Shown: piece after piece, positions 25,297-34,883 of the stretch
Position numbering within the stretch: position 1 is the stretch's first letter
How the letters are laid out: every line of letters starts with the position of its first letter
From: Stentor roeselii
Taxonomy: Eukaryota; Ciliophora; Heterotrichea; Heterotrichida; Stentoridae
DNA: 34,883 nt
Direction of reading: 5' to 3'
Assembly (NCBI GenBank): GCA_006503475.1
Contig: RSEH01000365.1
Coordinates: 1 to 34,883, forward strand
Program-made: the position numbers and the translations under genes
The notes under the pieces: model-generated
The model's database searches: none
The model's input: the letters and a program-made list of their open reading frames with translations, nothing else
What the model was told of the DNA's origin: nothing

Positions 25297-27300
25297 ATGG
25301 TCTCTACTAATAAGATGATCCTTGGACTCGTTATTTTTTTATTTTCCTTAAACTTCATCTCTCTCTACCTCGAATACCATCAAAGGCCAGCACTCGAACT
25401 AACCCCTCAAGAAATAAAACTCGAACAAACCCCTCAAGACATAAAACTCTTCTTAAACAACACCATAAAAACTGAATCTTTTCCAAGCCTCTTCAACCTT
25501 CCTCTAATAAACTCTTCATGTCCATCAATCCAAATATTCTATTCCCCTGAAGAAATAAAAGAAATCTTTAACTACTCAGAATACAAGCCATGCAAAAATT
25601 CAAAAAAAGACCAAATCAAATTAATCAACGGAAAGCTTCAAGTGCGATGTGAACACGGACAGCCATCTTTCGCTTTCGATTCAAACCCACGAGAAATATT
25701 CGGAGGTTCAAGAAAAGACAAACCGATCTGGATAAGAAATTTTCCTCAAACAAATTCAAATTTTGTCTTCATAAAATGCTCCTCCTCATTTATTTACACT
25801 AAAATCTTCCTGCGATTCAATCAAGAAATCTCATCAAAAAAACTCAACCTTTCCATTTCACTTTCCTCAGAAGTCACTCCAATGAACGTGTTGATTTTAT
25901 CTCTAGATTCCATTTCAAAATTCAGTTTTTCAAGAAACCTTCCAAATTTAACGAATTTTTTTAAGAGTTTTAATTCAGACCCTTCAACAAATGATTACTT
26001 TGAACTAGTTGAGTTATCAAAAGTTGCTGTTCCTCATACAAGGACTGACCAGAACCTTGCACAGATGTTATTCGGAAGGACAAAGAAAGAAATTTTAAAA
26101 GAGGTTGGAAAAGACTTACCAAGTTTCGGAACTTTTTCAGAAAAACATTTAAAATATCAGAAAAATGCCATTTGGGAACATTTTTCTCAATTGGGATATG
26201 TGACGATGTTTGGGTTTGATACTGTTTGGGATCATGTCTCTCATTTGACAGGAAGAGATATTAATGCTGATCATGTTTTTACGAACTTTTGGAGATATGT
26301 TTATGAGATTTATGGAATTCAGGCCATTAGTGAAGGGCAGAGATGTGTTGATGGACTTGATATGCATGAATATTTACTTCAGTATTTTTATGAATTTGTT
26401 AAGAGTTATGAAAATAATCATAGGTTCGCTTTTGCTCATGTTAGCTCTGCTCATGAAAGAACTGGAAATGTTAAGAGCTTGGATGGAAGTGTTTTGAAGT
26501 TCTTGAAGGAGGTACTGAAACTTGTGAAATTGAGAGGTGAAAACTTGGCGTTATTGGTTTTATCTGACCATGGGTATAAAAATTTAGATAGGGCACAGTG
26601 GGACTTTAGAAGCTTTTATGAGTATAATACACCTGGTACTTTTCTTATTATGAATAAGAAAGTTTCATCAAAACTCCAATCTCAGACCATTCTAAATTCA
26701 AATAAAGATCAACTCTTGAGCAGATACGACATTCATTTAAGTCTAAAACATCTCAGCTACACCCCATTCAACATAACTCTTGACTCTTGGTATACTAAAG
26801 CAAAAAACTATTATCATTTTCCAGATATAGTCAGTATTTTCCATGAAAAAATAGACGATTCCAGAAAATGTGAAGATTTTGGAGTCACGAAAGAATTTTG
26901 TCTTTGTTCAGGACCAGAAAAAGTGGAAAACAATCAATTTGAGAAGAGTGTCAAAAAAAATTTAATCTTTTTGATTGACAAGTTAATTGAAAAAAAAGTT
27001 TCTTCTGATTGTGATGTGATGGATGTAGTTATAAGTACTCAGGCTTCAAGTTTCATTTTGAAAACTTTAAATGATGGAAGAGATTCAATTTATTTTTATG
27101 AATTTTTTACTAAAGGTGGAAAGACTATTCAAGTTGAAGCAGTTTTGTGTACGAAAGGAAGGATTAGGAAAACTGGAAATATTTTCAAGCAGGATGAGAA
27201 TGTTTTTGATTACTTTAAGTTTTTTAATGAAACATTTTTTATCCAGATTAGAAAAATCAGTTTTCCGGAATTATGTTTAGAAGATTTTTGTTCGTGCTAG
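25297..27300 (+). CDS. DUF229 / sulfatase-like membrane protein
   Basis: A 667-residue type II membrane protein: a single signal-anchor at residues 7-26 (MILGLVIFLFSLNFISLYL), then a large luminal or extracellular domain. It matches the DUF229 family of the alkaline phosphatase/sulfatase superfamily: NVLILSLDSISKFSFSRNLP (197-216), which holds the metal-binding Asp204; SEGQRCVDGLDMHEYLLQY (345-363); AHVSSAHE (380-387); and VLSDHGYK (421-428). The metal ligands appear intact, so hydrolase or transferase activity on a phosphate or sulfate ester is possible, but no substrate is known for the family. A cysteine-rich end (CSC) closes the protein. Met-7 is a possible alternative start. Residues 36-50 contain a short tandem duplication. 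It is the last gene before the AT-rich segment. Confidence 0.88.
   Translation: MVSTNKMILGLVIFLFSLNFISLYLEYHQRPALELTPQEIKLEQTPQDIKLFLNNTIKTESFPSLFNLPLINSSCPSIQIFYSPEEIKEIFNYSEYKPCKNSKKDQIKLINGKLQVRCEHGQPSFAFDSNPREIFGGSRKDKPIWIRNFPQTNSNFVFIKCSSSFIYTKIFLRFNQEISSKKLNLSISLSSEVTPMNVLILSLDSISKFSFSRNLPNLTNFFKSFNSDPSTNDYFELVELSKVAVPHTRTDQNLAQMLFGRTKKEILKEVGKDLPSFGTFSEKHLKYQKNAIWEHFSQLGYVTMFGFDTVWDHVSHLTGRDINADHVFTNFWRYVYEIYGIQAISEGQRCVDGLDMHEYLLQYFYEFVKSYENNHRFAFAHVSSAHERTGNVKSLDGSVLKFLKEVLKLVKLRGENLALLVLSDHGYKNLDRAQWDFRSFYEYNTPGTFLIMNKKVSSKLQSQTILNSNKDQLLSRYDIHLSLKHLSYTPFNITLDSWYTKAKNYYHFPDIVSIFHEKIDDSRKCEDFGVTKEFCLCSGPEKVENNQFEKSVKKNLIFLIDKLIEKKVSSDCDVMDVVISTQASSFILKTLNDGRDSIYFYEFFTKGGKTIQVEAVLCTKGRIRKTGNIFKQDENVFDYFKFFNETFFIQIRKISFPELCLEDFCSC
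25401..25449 (+). repeat. 27-nt tandem repeat in the DUF229 stalk
   Basis: A 27-nt unit starting AACCCCTCAAGA occurs nearly twice in tandem, encoding TPQEIKLEQ then TPQDIKL just after the signal-anchor. It is likely a recent slippage duplication in a tolerant stalk region. Confidence 0.75.
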
Positions 27301-28429
27301 TTTGAGATTACATTATATGAAGATAATTGATTAGTAGTTTTAAAATTTATTTTAAATATTGTAACCTTAACGGTATCTTCATCAAGGCTATTAGTTCAGA
27401 TAGGAATTTTTATTAGTTATAATAATCTGTGCGGAAAAATTTTACTTAATCTGCCTAGTTTTTTATGAATTCATTTAGATAAGTTCATCATCTTTACTTA
27501 AGTATTGTCCAAAACACTTAATCTGTATAGATTTAATTTCTAGTGTCCTTACTTAAATTATTTCAACTCATTTTCTTTCCATGGGCAAATATGCGATTTA
27601 TCTTTTTAAGAAAAAATCATGCATTATCTGATCTACTCAGAGGAAAAATCCTCATTTGAGACTTTTAATATCGGCCATCTTCTCGATATTTATAAAAAAT
27701 TAAATTATTTGTTAAAAAAATTTTTTTATCGAAGTTACTTCTCAGGAAGCTTAAATCATTTAAATATTCTTTTTTGTTTTAAGGTAAAGTTAGTTGTTTA
27801 TTTAGTTTGAATTTTAATTATTTCTAAAAAAATCATAAGCTAGAAAATTATGTGCATTTTCAATAGTATATAAATTATTCATGATCACTACAGAAATCTA
27901 TATGTCTATTTGAAATACATATCAACAATTCACAATAATCTTTATTCTAGTTTTTTTTAATCATCAAATATATTGATCATTATCGTAATTTTAATAGTAT
28001 ATCATTAATTTCTAATAATTACTACATAGATCACAATGGGAATAAGTAGGCAACAAGAAGTTCAAATTATGAATTCGATTTTGATTTTGAACCTGTTTTT
28101 TTTATTGAATTAAGAAAATTTAAGTATTTTGGCTTGATTAATCATAATACCTTTATGTTTCTCTTTATTCTTGCTGAATAATGAGATAGTGCATGCCGAA
28201 ATTACTACTTTATAAGAAATTACCAATTATACTGAAAATTCAATAATTATGTTGATTCTGAATTTATAATAACAAATTTTAGGTATTTCTGTGTAATATT
28301 CAATATTCTTGAGGTATTTGTGTTTCTGTTCATAAATTATCTTATATAATAAGTGCTTTGATAAAATCATAGGAATTATTTTTAAATTTATGAAAGTATG
28401 ATCACTTTTCAATAATTTCACAAAGCCAA

Positions 28430-28484
28430 TTCACTTTCAAATCTTAATCTAAAGTAATTTTTCATATATCTATATGAAAGTGAA
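28430..28484. repeat. Nested inverted repeats
   Basis: TTCACTTTCA at 28430-28439 and TGAAAGTGAA at 28475-28484 form a perfect 10-bp inverted repeat. Inside it, TTCATATA and TATATGAA (28461-28478) form an 8-bp hairpin with a 2-nt loop. It could be a cruciform, a hairpin RNA or chance in AT-rich DNA. Confidence 0.6.
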
Positions 28485-28846
28485 ATAGCTTGAGATTATG
28501 TCATATTAAACTAATTTGATTTTTTATAGTAAAGTGATTTAATTTTAATTTTGAATGAATTATATATTGACTTTAGATTAAAATTGTTTATTGAATTGAT
28601 TTTTTGTATGATTGGAGTTTGACTTTATGTTTTGAAAATTACTTGACTTTCGCTCTAATTTTGAAATGATATCATTTGAATTGTTTCTTTCTCGTTTATA
28701 TTATTTAACTTGTGTTATTTCTGTGCTTATATTATTTCCTATATTAAATTTTCTGATAAAATACCAGTCATAATTAAGGTTAAATTTTACACATTTTTTG
28801 CTTCTAGCGGTCTAAATATAGATATTTAGAGTTCATCCTGTCCAAT

Positions 28847-28978
28847 CTGTGTTTGCTATATTTTATTTAAGCTATATATTAGGAAGACAACTGTCAAAAC
28901 CTGAATTTACCTGTCGTTTTGCTATATTTTTTAAGTATATATTAATATAAAAAATAATCATCAAACCTAAATTAAACC
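28847..28978. repeat. Imperfect tandem repeat, unit about 64 nt, two copies
   Basis: Copy 1 starts at 28847 (CTGTGTTTGCTATATTTTA) and copy 2 at 28911 (CTGTCGTTTTGCTATATTTT). Both continue with TTTAAG and TATATATTA, and both end with a CAAA(A)CCT(G/A)AATT(T)A segment. Identity is roughly 70% with small gaps. Confidence 0.65.
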
Positions 28979-29096
28979 AACATTAGTCTGAATTCCTATA
29001 GGAAATTTTGAAAAGCTCAAATTTTACTCTATAATCTTTTTTATTAAGTGAAGCATTTGAAACGAGTAATCTGATTCGTTAATTTTTGATTAAGTC

Positions 29097-29166
29097 GGCC
29101 TGCATCTCTCGTTAGTCGTTAGAGAGAAAGATCTAAAATAAGTAGGCTTTAATTTTTCGGCAGGCC
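29097..29166. repeat. Hairpin with 7-bp GC-rich stem
   Basis: GGCCTGC at 29097-29103 pairs perfectly with GCAGGCC at 29160-29166. Inside, TCTCT and AGAGA around 29106-29126 form a second stem. The stem is unusually GC-rich for this AT-rich region. A structured small RNA or a relic of an element is possible. It does not fold as a tRNA, because there is no T arm. Confidence 0.5.
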
Positions 29167-29300
29167 TGACCAAATATAAGCAAGATATGTCAAGACATTT
29201 CTCAAATAATATAAAAATTTTTCATACTGGATATAAAAAATATATCTGCATTATAGATGTTATTTTTGAACAATATATAAAAATATTAATGCCTTTTTTT

Positions 29301-29369
29301 TCCTGTAAGATATAAAAATTATTCGCCATTTTTCTTGTTAGGTATCAAATATCTTGTCCTGTTAGATAT
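29301..29369. repeat. Three spaced copies of a 13-mer
   Basis: TCCTGTAAGATAT (29301), TCTTGTTAGGTAT (29332) and TCCTGTTAGATAT (29357) share TCYTGTWAGRTAT. They lie in a stretch (29200-29380) full of GATATAAAAA-like words, so this looks like a degenerate short tandem array. Confidence 0.5.
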
Positions 29370-29598
29370 GGTATCTTTTGGGCTTAGAAAAAAGAGATGC
29401 AAACACATATGAAAGTATGGAATCAGTTGATATGAATCAAAATATAGGGATGTGTATAGAAATATAAGGTGTTGATATAAAATATAATAATATTTTAGTG
29501 TATTGTCTATTTTTTGCGGTAACGCCTCAAATATAATTATTCTGCATGTGTTAATTTACATGCTCTTTTTTCTTTAAAATATATTCCGGTATAGTAAT

Positions 29599-29814
29599 AT
29601 GGACTCAGTATATCTTATCAATTACCAAACAAAGAATCATCTTACTAGTCCACTTACGACAAACTTGAGATCTATTTCCGAAATATCAATAAGATATTTA
29701 GTTGATCACGCACCAAACTACAACATACACATGCATCACTACACCTTAAATTTTAACAAGTGGCCAGGCAGAGATATCCCTGTACTATGTTCAGTTATCT
29801 CAATGAAAGTATAA
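29599..29814 (+). CDS. Doubtful small open frame, 71 residues
   Basis: A 71-codon frame with no known motif. It stands out because its base composition is less AT-rich than its surroundings and its amino-acid mix is balanced (it contains W, H, C and P). It has no recognisable intron partner, and the next codons after the stop give nothing. It could be an exon remnant, a real small gene or chance. Confidence 0.15.
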   Translation: MDSVYLINYQTKNHLTSPLTTNLRSISEISIRYLVDHAPNYNIHMHHYTLNFNKWPGRDIPVLCSVISMKV

Positions 29815-30090
29815 AAGCTAAGACTCTCAAATATTCTAATTTATGAATAAAATGACTTAATTAGATTTTTATTGTATCACCCAGCCCTGGATAATAAATC
29901 TTCATGTTAATTTTAAACAGATGAAACCATTAGCATACTGAATAAATTATACAATTATATATTATATGAATTATAAGTCATTTAAAATTATAGTTTATAA
30001 ATACAATTGTCATTTTATACTTTCAGTTTTTTTTAATTGTTCTCTTTCTTATTATAGATTCTTTCTCACTGATTTCACGATTTTTAACTT

Positions 30091-30195
30091 TCAGAGATCT
30101 GGAGATGATTGTTTTGGCCTCGGGGTACCCTGCTTCAAAATGAAATTCTTTTCTAGTTTCCTGAAATAATCTAATAGTATTTTGTAATAATTTAT
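30091..30195. repeat. Imperfect ~100-nt direct repeat, copy A
   Basis: Starts TTTCAGAGATCTGGAGATGA, includes GGGGTACCCTG and CCTGAAATAATCTAATAGTA. It aligns with copy B at 30486 over its whole length with small gaps, roughly 65% identity by eye. Confidence 0.55.
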
Positions 30196-30485
30196 TGATA
30201 TCTCTTTGAATCTGAGCTTATAATTGCTGTTTGACTTGATGAGAGACACTTGAAGTTTCACGATCGAAAAAGTCAAGAAAATTCTCAAATTAATAAATCA
30301 AAACTCAAAACTAATAAAATTATACTCTCAATACAAATAAATAATCTCGATAATCCTCTTCTTAATATTTTTAATTCTTTCTTTTCTAAATTTTTATGTT
30401 TTTTAGTGATTCATTGTTTTTTGTCTTGACTTGTAGTAACTGGAAAATCTTTTGGTCGTTTGTCCGTTTTCTACAATATTTTGGT

Positions 30486-30582
30486 TTTCAGTGACCTGAA
30501 GATAAATATTGGATTGGGTACCTTGTTTAGATCAACCTTCTTTCCGGAGTGCTGGAATAATTCTGAGACTATAAAGTAATTC
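30486..30582. repeat. Imperfect ~100-nt direct repeat, copy B
   Basis: Starts TTTCAGTGACCTGAAGATAA, includes TGGGTACCTTG and GCTGGAATAATTCTGAGACT. After it TCAAGAAAATCCTCGAATTC resembles TCAAGAAAATTCTCAAATT found about 90 nt past copy A, so the original unit was probably longer. It may be an old duplicated element or a decayed gene pair. Confidence 0.55.
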
Positions 30583-31404
30583 AAGAAAATCCTCGAATTC
30601 GGCCTTTTCTATAAGTATTGAGCGAAACACCTGGAGAATTAGGCACCTTCGAGTATTTCTATAGGATTTTATCAATTTTACATAGAATTAAATTAGGCAT
30701 AACTTGATCATTTTTTTATAGTCTTGACTCTGATATACGTTTCACGGTACCTACAATAGTCATCGATTATTTCTTCAATAAAGATTCTGATTAAAGGAGT
30801 AGATATTTTTTATATGCTAATTTTAGATATTTCAGAGAGTTTAGATTAAAATTTTCTGGATAGATAACAAGCATGCCTCTTTAAGATCATGTCATAAATT
30901 TTTTATATCAAGCTCACTTGGATATAAATCATTTGAATTATATTTTAATAGATAAAAATAATTGTGTGGCTTTCATCTTCAGAAAATGAGATTTTTCTAT
31001 ATTTCAGAATCATTTGAGATTAAAGCAATTTTCTGTATAATATGATTAAATAATATGGCCATTTGTTTATTCAAAGTGAAAGGTATTGAAATTTTTTATA
31101 TTCTCATGAAATCCTGGACCTTCATGGCTTCGCTATTGAAATAATTTATCTTTATTAAAAAGAAGTGGCTTTTAGTTCAAGTAAAATTTTTACTTTCCTA
31201 TTAAAAAATAGATATTTAAGGTAAATTATAAAGAAAATTCTATAAAATTATGAATTTTCCCAGAGCTTCAATAATAGATTGAATGAGGAAGTCTAAAGTA
31301 ATTCAATTTATATAATTTTAAACATTTCTTATTAGATAGTATGTGATTCTTCTTTATATTTTTGTGCAGAAATTATAATAGTAAAAGATTAAACTAATAA
31401 ATAT

Positions 31405-32952
31405 TTACCTAATTAGACATGTTTGTATCATGCGCTTAGATATTATTATCAAGTATTTTTCTGATCTACTAATCGATATCGATTTGCAAATATTTTCGAC
31501 TATATTAATTTTCTTGAATAGCTTTTTCTTTTTTAAATCCCAAATCCTAACATCCTGATCCTTTGTGGCTGTAATCGCTAAGTCTTTATTATTCAGAATC
31601 TTATAAGCAATAACATTTTTATCATGTATTTCTGACTTTATGAAATTATTCTTATCATGAGAAAAAAATTTATATAAAAATGAATTCGAACCTCCAGCAA
31701 TTACCTCCAAAGCGTTTTTACTGAATTTTACTTGTGTAATTGTTGATAGCTCCATTGAAATTAATCTTACTAATGATTTTTTGACCAAATTCCAAATGCA
31801 AATAAAATTTGATCCTGCTGCAATTACATAATAGTTGTTGAACGACATATCAACTGAAGTGATTGAATCAAAGCTTCTATATAACTTTATAATTTCTTTT
31901 GTTTCTGTTGAAAAAACATTAACCTGGCCCACTGATGACCCTGAAATAAAAAATTTTTCATCATTGCTGAAGCTAATACAAGTGCAGATGAATACAAAAT
32001 CGTTTATTTTTATTGATGAAGTTTGCCCCTCTACATCAAATATAATAAAAGTATAGTTAAAATACCCACAAATTAGAGACTTTGCATTAAAGCTTAATTT
32101 CATTTGAATAATTCTAGATGTTTCAGTTATAATCGTATATTCATTTTCTCTATTCTCTATATTTAGAATCTTAAGTTTGTCTTCAATTATCGCATAAGCT
32201 ATAAATTTCTCGTTTTGGCTGAAATCAATAGAAATAATTGGAGATCCAGTTTTAATTTTATCTTCCAGTTCTCCAGTTTGGTTCAAAATAATGATTCTTC
32301 CGTCATAAGAAGCAGAAACTATTGAAAATGTCAAATTTTTAAAGAATACTTTTACAATTTTGTTTTTATGTCTAAAAAAAGTACGAATTAACTGAAAATT
32401 TTCATAGTTCCAAAGCTTTACTGTTGAATCCATTGATCCAGTAATTATAAGAGACTGATCATTAGAAATATCGAGAGAAGTAATTTCAGAACAATGGCCC
32501 TCTACTTCAAAACCATATTTTTCTCTGAGAAGATGCTTTACTTTCAAATCACCTTCAAAATCCTCTGATGTTTTATCAACTTTTATTAGAAATTTCTGAG
32601 AAAAGAATTCTAGAGGATCACTCAAATCTTTGAAAATTGGCTTGTATTTGAATTTAGTTAATCTTTCTCTAATAATCTCATTTTTGTAAGTAAACAGGTT
32701 AACTTTAAGTAAATCCATATGGAAATTCAACTTACTTTCTAGAGTTGTCTTAAGTTTCGAGCAGGATTCCTCCCAGTTCTCGACTTGCGTTGATTTTTTG
32801 AATTTTTCAATCTTTGATGAAATCTCATTGAGACATGCCTGCAGAACATTTATTCTTTCTTGTAATGAATTTGAAATCATCTGTTGGTCATTCAGTGAAG
32901 GTGATATTGAAAGAATATCTGAAAATTTGTAGTTCATTTTAAATTCAGCCAT
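31405..32952 (-). CDS. WD40-repeat protein with N-terminal coiled coil
   Basis: A 515-residue protein. Residues about 20-100 are a helical coiled coil (SLQERINVLQACLNEISSKI). WD repeats begin near 150 with the best-conserved unit EGHCSEITSLDISNDQSLII then TGSMDSTVKLWN (151-182) and run to the C-terminus (ATKDQDVRIWDL near 465-476), about eight degenerate repeats, enough for one propeller. It is probably a scaffold protein; no partner can be named. The gene is isolated in the AT-rich segment, and its codons are more AT-ending than those of genes to the left. The frame is intact without stops, so it appears functional. Its TAA overlaps a GTAAATATTTATTAG stretch that could be a 15-nt intron, but the extension gained is only about 14 residues, so the simple stop is preferred. 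Confidence 0.85.
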   Translation of the reverse strand: MAEFKMNYKFSDILSISPSLNDQQMISNSLQERINVLQACLNEISSKIEKFKKSTQVENWEESCSKLKTTLESKLNFHMDLLKVNLFTYKNEIIRERLTKFKYKPIFKDLSDPLEFFSQKFLIKVDKTSEDFEGDLKVKHLLREKYGFEVEGHCSEITSLDISNDQSLIITGSMDSTVKLWNYENFQLIRTFFRHKNKIVKVFFKNLTFSIVSASYDGRIIILNQTGELEDKIKTGSPIISIDFSQNEKFIAYAIIEDKLKILNIENRENEYTIITETSRIIQMKLSFNAKSLICGYFNYTFIIFDVEGQTSSIKINDFVFICTCISFSNDEKFFISGSSVGQVNVFSTETKEIIKLYRSFDSITSVDMSFNNYYVIAAGSNFICIWNLVKKSLVRLISMELSTITQVKFSKNALEVIAGGSNSFLYKFFSHDKNNFIKSEIHDKNVIAYKILNNKDLAITATKDQDVRIWDLKKKKLFKKINIVENICKSISISRSEKYLIIISKRMIQTCLIR

Positions 32953-34250
32953 CTAAGTTTTATATAAGAATGAAATGAAGTACTCGAAATGAAATAATCG
33001 AAGAAATGAAGCAAAAGAACAAGCTTCAATAGATTTGACTGTGAAAATCATAATTAAATATTCAAATAATTTATAGAGTATTCCTGAAGTATAATCAATA
33101 ATTTAGATGGATGAGGTAAACTGCATACTTCAAATATTCAAACTTTACTAGTACTGATTTCTTGATTAACCTTAAAATTTGATATATATATTACATATTA
33201 TAACTATATTATTGCACTTACTTATAATTTCGAATTCAGAGTAAATAAAAATCATTTTATCAAAGTTTTTCTCTTAAAATCGTTAAAAGTTATTTCCATA
33301 AATTTTCGAATATATATAAACATAAATATCTAATACTTTAAGTTCTTAAGGTAAATATATAATCCATATAAAGTTAAATTCTTCATTAAATAGATTCTTT
33401 GAATATGTAATAAAATCTTCCTGGGTATAGCTTATTCAAAGAAACAACAATTAATTTTCAAAGCGTCTATTATAAGCTAGTATTTTTTGAATTTAAAGTT
33501 TTAAAATTAATTTTTTGAGTTTCTCCCAAACTCTTACATTACCAAAATTGAGTGATTTAATTTTCCTATTGCCTTAAATTAACTATCTGAGTTTTGTTTC
33601 ATATGAATGATAATATGCTAATATAGCAATCCGCCTTGAAAGTAGTTGATCTATTCGTAATTTTTTTTCAATTCTAACACATTATATGGTCGAATCTATT
33701 AAAATATAGTCTTAAACTAAGTTAGTTACCCCAATTGACAGCAAAATTCATAAAACTGTATAAAAACTGTAAAATTATATTTGGAATAACTAATTTGTTT
33801 ATAACTCATATGACCAAAACTTTTCTAATAACAATCTCTAGAGATAGTTTAAAAGCTTTTTGAGAAAAAATTGGATTTCAATAAGGCAAACTAAATTACC
33901 TGATAATATTTTACTTGAGATGATGACTTTTCGTAGGTTTTGGGTGGTTTCTCTGCCAAATATAAGAAAATTCGATGTCTTTGGTGGATAATAACTCAAA
34001 CAAAAATATCTCTGAGAGATTTTCAAGAATTCATTTGAAGGAGTTACGTAAAAAGTGATAAGTCAAATTCTGAGTTCACTTAAAATCCCTTGCAAACCAG
34101 TCTATCAGCAACTCCACTTTAATAAGCGAAACTCTTCCCAGTTTATACAACTTCAATCTTTAAATCACTAGAAACTTTTAGATGAATTTTCAAAGACAAG
34201 TCAATCCGTTTCGCCAAATCGAAAAATCATAAGAAGTTCGATTCAATAGT
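32953..34250. other. 1.3-kb AT-rich region without a recognisable gene
   Basis: No frame over 62 codons and no RNA gene seen. Composition matches 27301-31404. The part next to the WD40 start (32953-33110) presumably carries its promoter. From about 34250 onward the sequence turns abruptly C-rich. Confidence 0.55.
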
Positions 34251-34495
34251 CATCAACTCTAAATTCTCACCTTCTTCTCACAACAAATCCTAATCCCATC
34301 TAAATCCTTCAAAATCTCAAACATCCCAGACATTCCAACCCTCCTAAAAATTCATCAAAATCTTCTGATCCCAAACCCCGGCAAATCCTCTGCACCCCCG
34401 GATAACCCCTTCAAACCCCTTCAACCCCCATAAAAATCTCCACCAGCAACTCCACCTAAAACAAATCCAAACCCGGGAAAACTGCCAAAGTTTAG
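34251..34495 (+). promoter_or_regulatory. C-rich, G-poor tract upstream of the right-hand beta-tubulin
   Basis: The plus strand is full of CCC and CCA runs: 34321-34440 has 50 C and only 7 G by hand count. It mirrors the tract upstream of the left beta-tubulin and that of EF-1alpha on their own sense strands. It contrasts sharply with the AT-rich DNA to its left. Promoter or nucleosome-excluding function is inferred from position. Confidence 0.45.
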
Positions 34496-34542
34496 TTCCA
34501 TATTGGGTATAATCCTATGGTTGAAATTTTCTTATAATTTAA
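34496..34542 (+). promoter_or_regulatory. Conserved beta-tubulin upstream element, right copy
   Basis: Partner of the left element at 573-619, identical at 41 of 47 positions. It begins TTCCATATTGGG, has TAATCCTATGG in the middle and TTATAATTTAA directly before the ATG. Likely core promoter plus very short leader. Confidence 0.6.

Positions 34543-34883
<341 letters not shown>

Larger units (their letters stand above)
27301..31404. other. 4.1-kb AT-rich region without a recognisable gene
   Basis: No frame longer than 71 codons, no rRNA, and no tRNA that I can fold. Base composition is much more AT-rich than the genic part, and the A+C/G+T blocks of the genic part fade. It holds inverted repeats (28430-28484), an imperfect 64-nt tandem repeat (28847-28978), a hairpin cluster (29062-29166), three copies of a 13-mer (29301-29369) and an imperfect ~100-nt direct repeat (30091 and 30486). 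Such a long gene-free stretch is out of character for this compact genome. It may be retained germline-limited sequence, decayed genes or an ordinary spacer. Confidence 0.6.

Noticed and set aside
29097-29166. tRNA gene, because of a perfect 7-bp outer stem
   Set aside because: No T arm precedes the 3' stem, no anticodon arm can be formed, and the usual box A and box B words are missing.
27619-30288. Short open frames in the AT-rich segment other than 29599-29814
   Set aside because: Their lengths are those expected by chance, their composition is that of the AT-rich background, and they have no motifs.

Overview
The window looks like macronuclear DNA of a heterotrich ciliate, most likely Stentor (S. 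coeruleus or a close relative). Three observations point there. Three exon junctions in two genes are restored by removing exactly 15 nt of the form GTAA...TAG, and introns this short are characteristic of Stentor and its relatives. The standard stop codons TAA, TAG and TGA all appear as terminators, with no in-frame TGA inside any gene, which argues against the UGA=Trp code of Blepharisma. Genes are also packed extremely tightly on both strands: convergent stop codons lie 1-27 nt apart or overlap, and divergent start codons lie only 38-300 nt apart. The species call is inference from known biology, not a database result.

Layout. Bases 1-572 and 34543-34883 are the 5' parts of two beta-tubulin genes that point outward and run off the window. 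They encode the same protein over the shared part but differ at synonymous sites, and they share an 87% identical 47-nt upstream element. Between them, 1.0-27.3 kb is a dense block of about 17 genes: tryparedoxin-like protein, EF-1alpha, a C2/coiled-coil protein with a possible GAS2-like C-terminus, a tryptophan-rich repeat protein resembling plant ESV1/LESV glucan-binding proteins, PRP40 (two 15-nt introns), an SLC22-like transporter, a 2114-residue MORN-repeat protein, a small hypothetical, a Rab GTPase, two unknown cytoskeletal-style proteins, a C2HC-finger protein, an alpha-carbonic-anhydrase-related protein lacking two zinc ligands, calcineurin A, a FAM227 (FWWh) protein (one 15-nt intron), a degenerate Ulp1-like protein, and a DUF229 membrane ectoenzyme-like protein.

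From 27.3 to about 34.25 kb the character changes: very AT-rich, mostly gene-free, with decayed repeats and hairpins, and one isolated WD40-repeat gene at 31.4-32.95 kb. About 240 nt of C-rich, G-poor DNA then leads into the right-hand beta-tubulin promoter.

The genes do not form one pathway; they are a normal eukaryotic mixture (cytoskeleton, translation, splicing, signalling, transport). The points most worth following are: the possible MORN-transporter fusion through a 15-nt intron, the ~390-residue super-repeat in the MORN protein, the ESV1-like protein, the dead carbonic anhydrase, G/C strand-skew blocks that flip sign inside single genes, and the unusual 7-kb AT-rich segment.
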